From: Pseudomonadota bacterium
GTDB lineage: Bacteria > Pseudomonadota > Gammaproteobacteria > Burkholderiales > UBA11063
DNA: 37,534 bases
Assembly: GCA_003962985.1 (NCBI GenBank)
Contig: RXKA01000029.1
Span: 1-37,534 of the forward strand
Reading direction: 5' to 3'
Both the position numbers and the translations under genes were made by a program. A model generated the notes under the pieces. The model searched no databases. It worked only from the letters and a program-made list of their open reading frames with translations, and was not told where the DNA came from. Shown piece after piece: positions 35,821 through 37,534 of the stretch (position 1 is the first letter of the stretch; every line of letters starts with the position of its first letter).

Positions 35821-36454
35821 ATGTTATTATATAGGAATAAATACGTAGATTTTGGATATAAGATCGAAAAATCATGGGTTTATATGGTATTGTTATCGGC
35901 ATCATTGGCGGCATGTAATTATGGTAATTCGTCAGCTAATCAATCAGCAGGTGTGCAACAACAGACATTAAATGAAACGACAACTTTTGACAGCAGCAAC
36001 TGGTTTTGCTATGCGTTTTAATGGGCAGTTTGGTGATGTAGATGTTGCATTTGCACCGTATAATGAGCAAGGTGATGATTTTAGCGCTGATAAATGTCCG
36101 CGCTCACGATGTTTATAATAAAATTATTGAGCCTATTATCAGTGTTAGCCACAATAGTACATTACAATGTGTTTGGGATCATGAAGAATATTTTAACTGC
36201 CACAGTGCTATCACTAATTTAATTGTTAATTCAATCAACAAAGTTGAAAGTTCAATTTATGCATGATTGTAGATGATGTTACATCTCAAATTGGTAGCTG
36301 TAATTATACTGCTTCTGCAAGTACGGCAAATGCAGAAAATTATCAAATTTATTACAATCAGTCAGAATTAGCTAACTTGTATTTACAGGATTGGCAAATT
36401 ATGTTTGATGAAGGTGACCTCGTTATGACTAGTAAATACATTGATTTCAAGTAA
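35821..36454 (+). pseudogene. Lipoprotein pseudogene with three frameshifts
   Basis: Three reading frames must be joined to read one roughly 205-residue lipoprotein. Frame 1 gives a lipobox SLAAC (MVLLSASLAAC) and a Ser/Asn/Gln linker up to about 35990. Frame 2 continues AATGFAMRFNGQFGDVDVAF to about 36095. Frame 3 continues VRAHDVYNKIIEP ... HSAITNLIVNSINKVESS to about 36257. Frame 2 again gives VTSQIGSCNYTASAS ... DFK, with its stop at 36454. Even the start is unclear: ATG 35821 has no good ribosome-binding site, while AGGAA at 35834 has no ATG behind it. None of the breaks is in a homopolymer. I do not recognise the family. Confidence 0.6.
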
Positions 36455-36520
36455 TCACATGTGAGTTACGCTATATGTTCTATCGTTTATATTTTAAATT
36501 ATTTTTTAGGAGGTATTGAA

Positions 36521-37534
36521 ATGAGACATTTATGTTTCTTTTGGCGAGTATTTTTATTACTAGTCACGTGGTTAATCTTAGCTAATTGTAGTGGTGGGAA
36601 TTGTAGTTCTGTTAATAATACACCACCTGTTTCTATCGGAGAGGAGAGTTGCCTACTGGTTCAACTGTGTATATAACTAATAATACAATGCCCGTGGAGA
36701 TAGGTCAAAGTACAGATGCTGTCATATCTATAAGTGGAGGTGAGCCAAATATTCCTTATACCATCTCATTTGAACCATCTGTTGTAAGTTTAACTAATTC
36801 AGTTAACAGTCAGCTATCGTTAAATTCAAAAACTGATTATGGTATTATAATAAATACAGAACCTGATCCATGTGTTGTGGCAGTAGGTAGTAAATCATAT
36901 CCTAGTTCTTGTAAAGTAAAAATTACTATATCAGATAATACCCCAGCAGGTAAGTATCTAATTACTCCAATAGCAACCAATCAGGCTGGTGCTCAACAAA
37001 GTTTAAGCCCGATCACTGTGCTTGTTAATGGCTCTTCAATTTCAAGTTCTAAAGCAATTAAGTCTTTTGCATTGAAGTCTTCTAATGGTACAGTTTCAAC
37101 TGGTATAATCAATGGTCAAAATATTACGGTGACTGTTCCATATGGAACTAATATAACAAATTTGGTAGCGGAATACGTGATAACAGGTGTTAGTGTCAGT
37201 GTGAATGGTGTTGTTCAGGTTGATGCAATTACAGCTAATGATTTCACATCTCCACTTAAGTATGTAGTTAAGGCATCTGATGGTTCAACTGCTGTTAGCA
37301 CAGTTACAGTTATAGTTGCGCCGAGTAATGCCAATAATATATTAACGTACTCATTAAATGGTATACCAGGAGTAATTACAGGTAATAATATAGCGGTAAT
37401 GATGCCATATGGTACTGATTTGTCATCATTGATTGCTACATTTGCAACAACCGGAGTTAAGGTTAGTGTAGATAATGTAACGCAGGTTAGTGGTGTTACG
37501 GCGAATTCATTTGTAAGCCCTCTAGAATATAAAG
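36521..37534 (+). CDS. Surface lipoprotein with DUF5018-like repeats; frame break near 36640; 3' end outside window
   Basis: ATG 36521 follows an excellent ribosome-binding site (TAGGAGGT, 36507-36514) and encodes a signal MRHLCFFWRVFLLLVTWLILANC with a lipobox-like LANC (Asn at -1 is unusual). That frame stops at 36676. The body continues in another frame, open from 36619 to the window end, reading from PTGSTVYITNNTMPVEIG (36652). It holds an Ig-like module (to about 37040), then repeats of about 90 residues: repeat 1 from 37057 and repeat 2 from 37339. Each has the pattern I-x-G-x-x-I-x-V-x-x-PYGT ... TGVxVSV ... QV ... TANxF ... SPLxY. This pattern resembles DUF5018-type beta-sandwich repeats of large surface proteins. 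As sequenced the gene cannot give one product without a -1 shift near GGAGAGGAGAG (36638-36648). Confidence 0.6.

Noticed and set aside
36256..36269. Another ATTTATGCAT match to the tandem palindrome
   Set aside because: It is a single site inside the broken lipoprotein gene, with no second copy 22 bases away and no -10 at the right distance.
35821..36454. Programmed ribosomal frameshifting
   Set aside because: Three shifts would be needed, and no slippery heptamer or downstream structure is seen at the switch points.
1..37534. tRNA, rRNA, CRISPR array, transposase or phage genes
   Set aside because: I looked for cloverleaf-like ends, regular spaced repeats and transposase/integrase motifs and saw none.

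Overview
The window is AT-rich DNA from a Gram-negative bacterium: it carries outer-membrane beta-barrels, an OmpA-type peptidoglycan-binding protein, lipoproteins and an lspA gene. The OmpA-type protein (20516-21274) has the N-terminal GECVHN... / CGEA pattern and the C-terminal CMAPDRRVEIYV pattern that I associate with Neisseria RmpM/class 4 proteins, so a low-GC member of the Neisseriales/Betaproteobacteria is my best guess. This is inference from protein patterns, not a search result.

Layout. (1) 1-846: 3' part of an AAA-type ATPase. (2) 1309-9610: a complete arginine biosynthesis operon, argF-J-B-C-H-G-D, which makes arginine from glutamate through the acetyl-cycle. It has a strong promoter, a 380-nt leader, and a small leader ORF with good ribosome-binding site that ends Leu-Arg-Arg-Arg-Lys on three consecutive CGA codons. 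(3) 9869-15838: an envelope region with a porin-like barrel and two paralogous lipoproteins combining an N-terminal beta domain, cyanovirin-like repeats and a propeller-like C-terminus. (4) 16005-26118: housekeeping genes on the plus strand: uvrD, hemL, a DUF167 gene, an acyl-protein-thioesterase-like hydrolase, an rmpM-like ompA, ribF, ileS, a small secreted protein and lspA. (5) 26343-31133: minus-strand genes for a secreted SnoaL-like protein, a secreted alpha-amylase, a cation:proton antiporter and a small outer-membrane barrel. (6) 31612-34341: a bifunctional GDP-mannose/mannose-6-phosphate enzyme (manC type) and glyA, then an AI-2E-family transporter on the minus strand. (7) 35821-37534: a lipoprotein gene broken by three frameshifts, then the start of a large DUF5018-repeat lipoprotein with a frame break, running off the window.

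The most interesting signals are regulatory. A 43-51 bp promoter element made of two copies of a 14-bp palindrome (ATTTATGCATAAAT-like), 22 bp apart, lies at the same distance from the -10 and start codon of three genes: the two lipoproteins and the unrelated alpha-amylase on the opposite strand 15 kb away. This looks like a local carbohydrate/surface regulon under an unidentified regulator. The arg operon appears to have leader-peptide control, and its first three genes use almost only AGA for arginine while the leader uses CGA; this is the pattern expected if the leader senses one arginine tRNA and the enzymes are translated with another.
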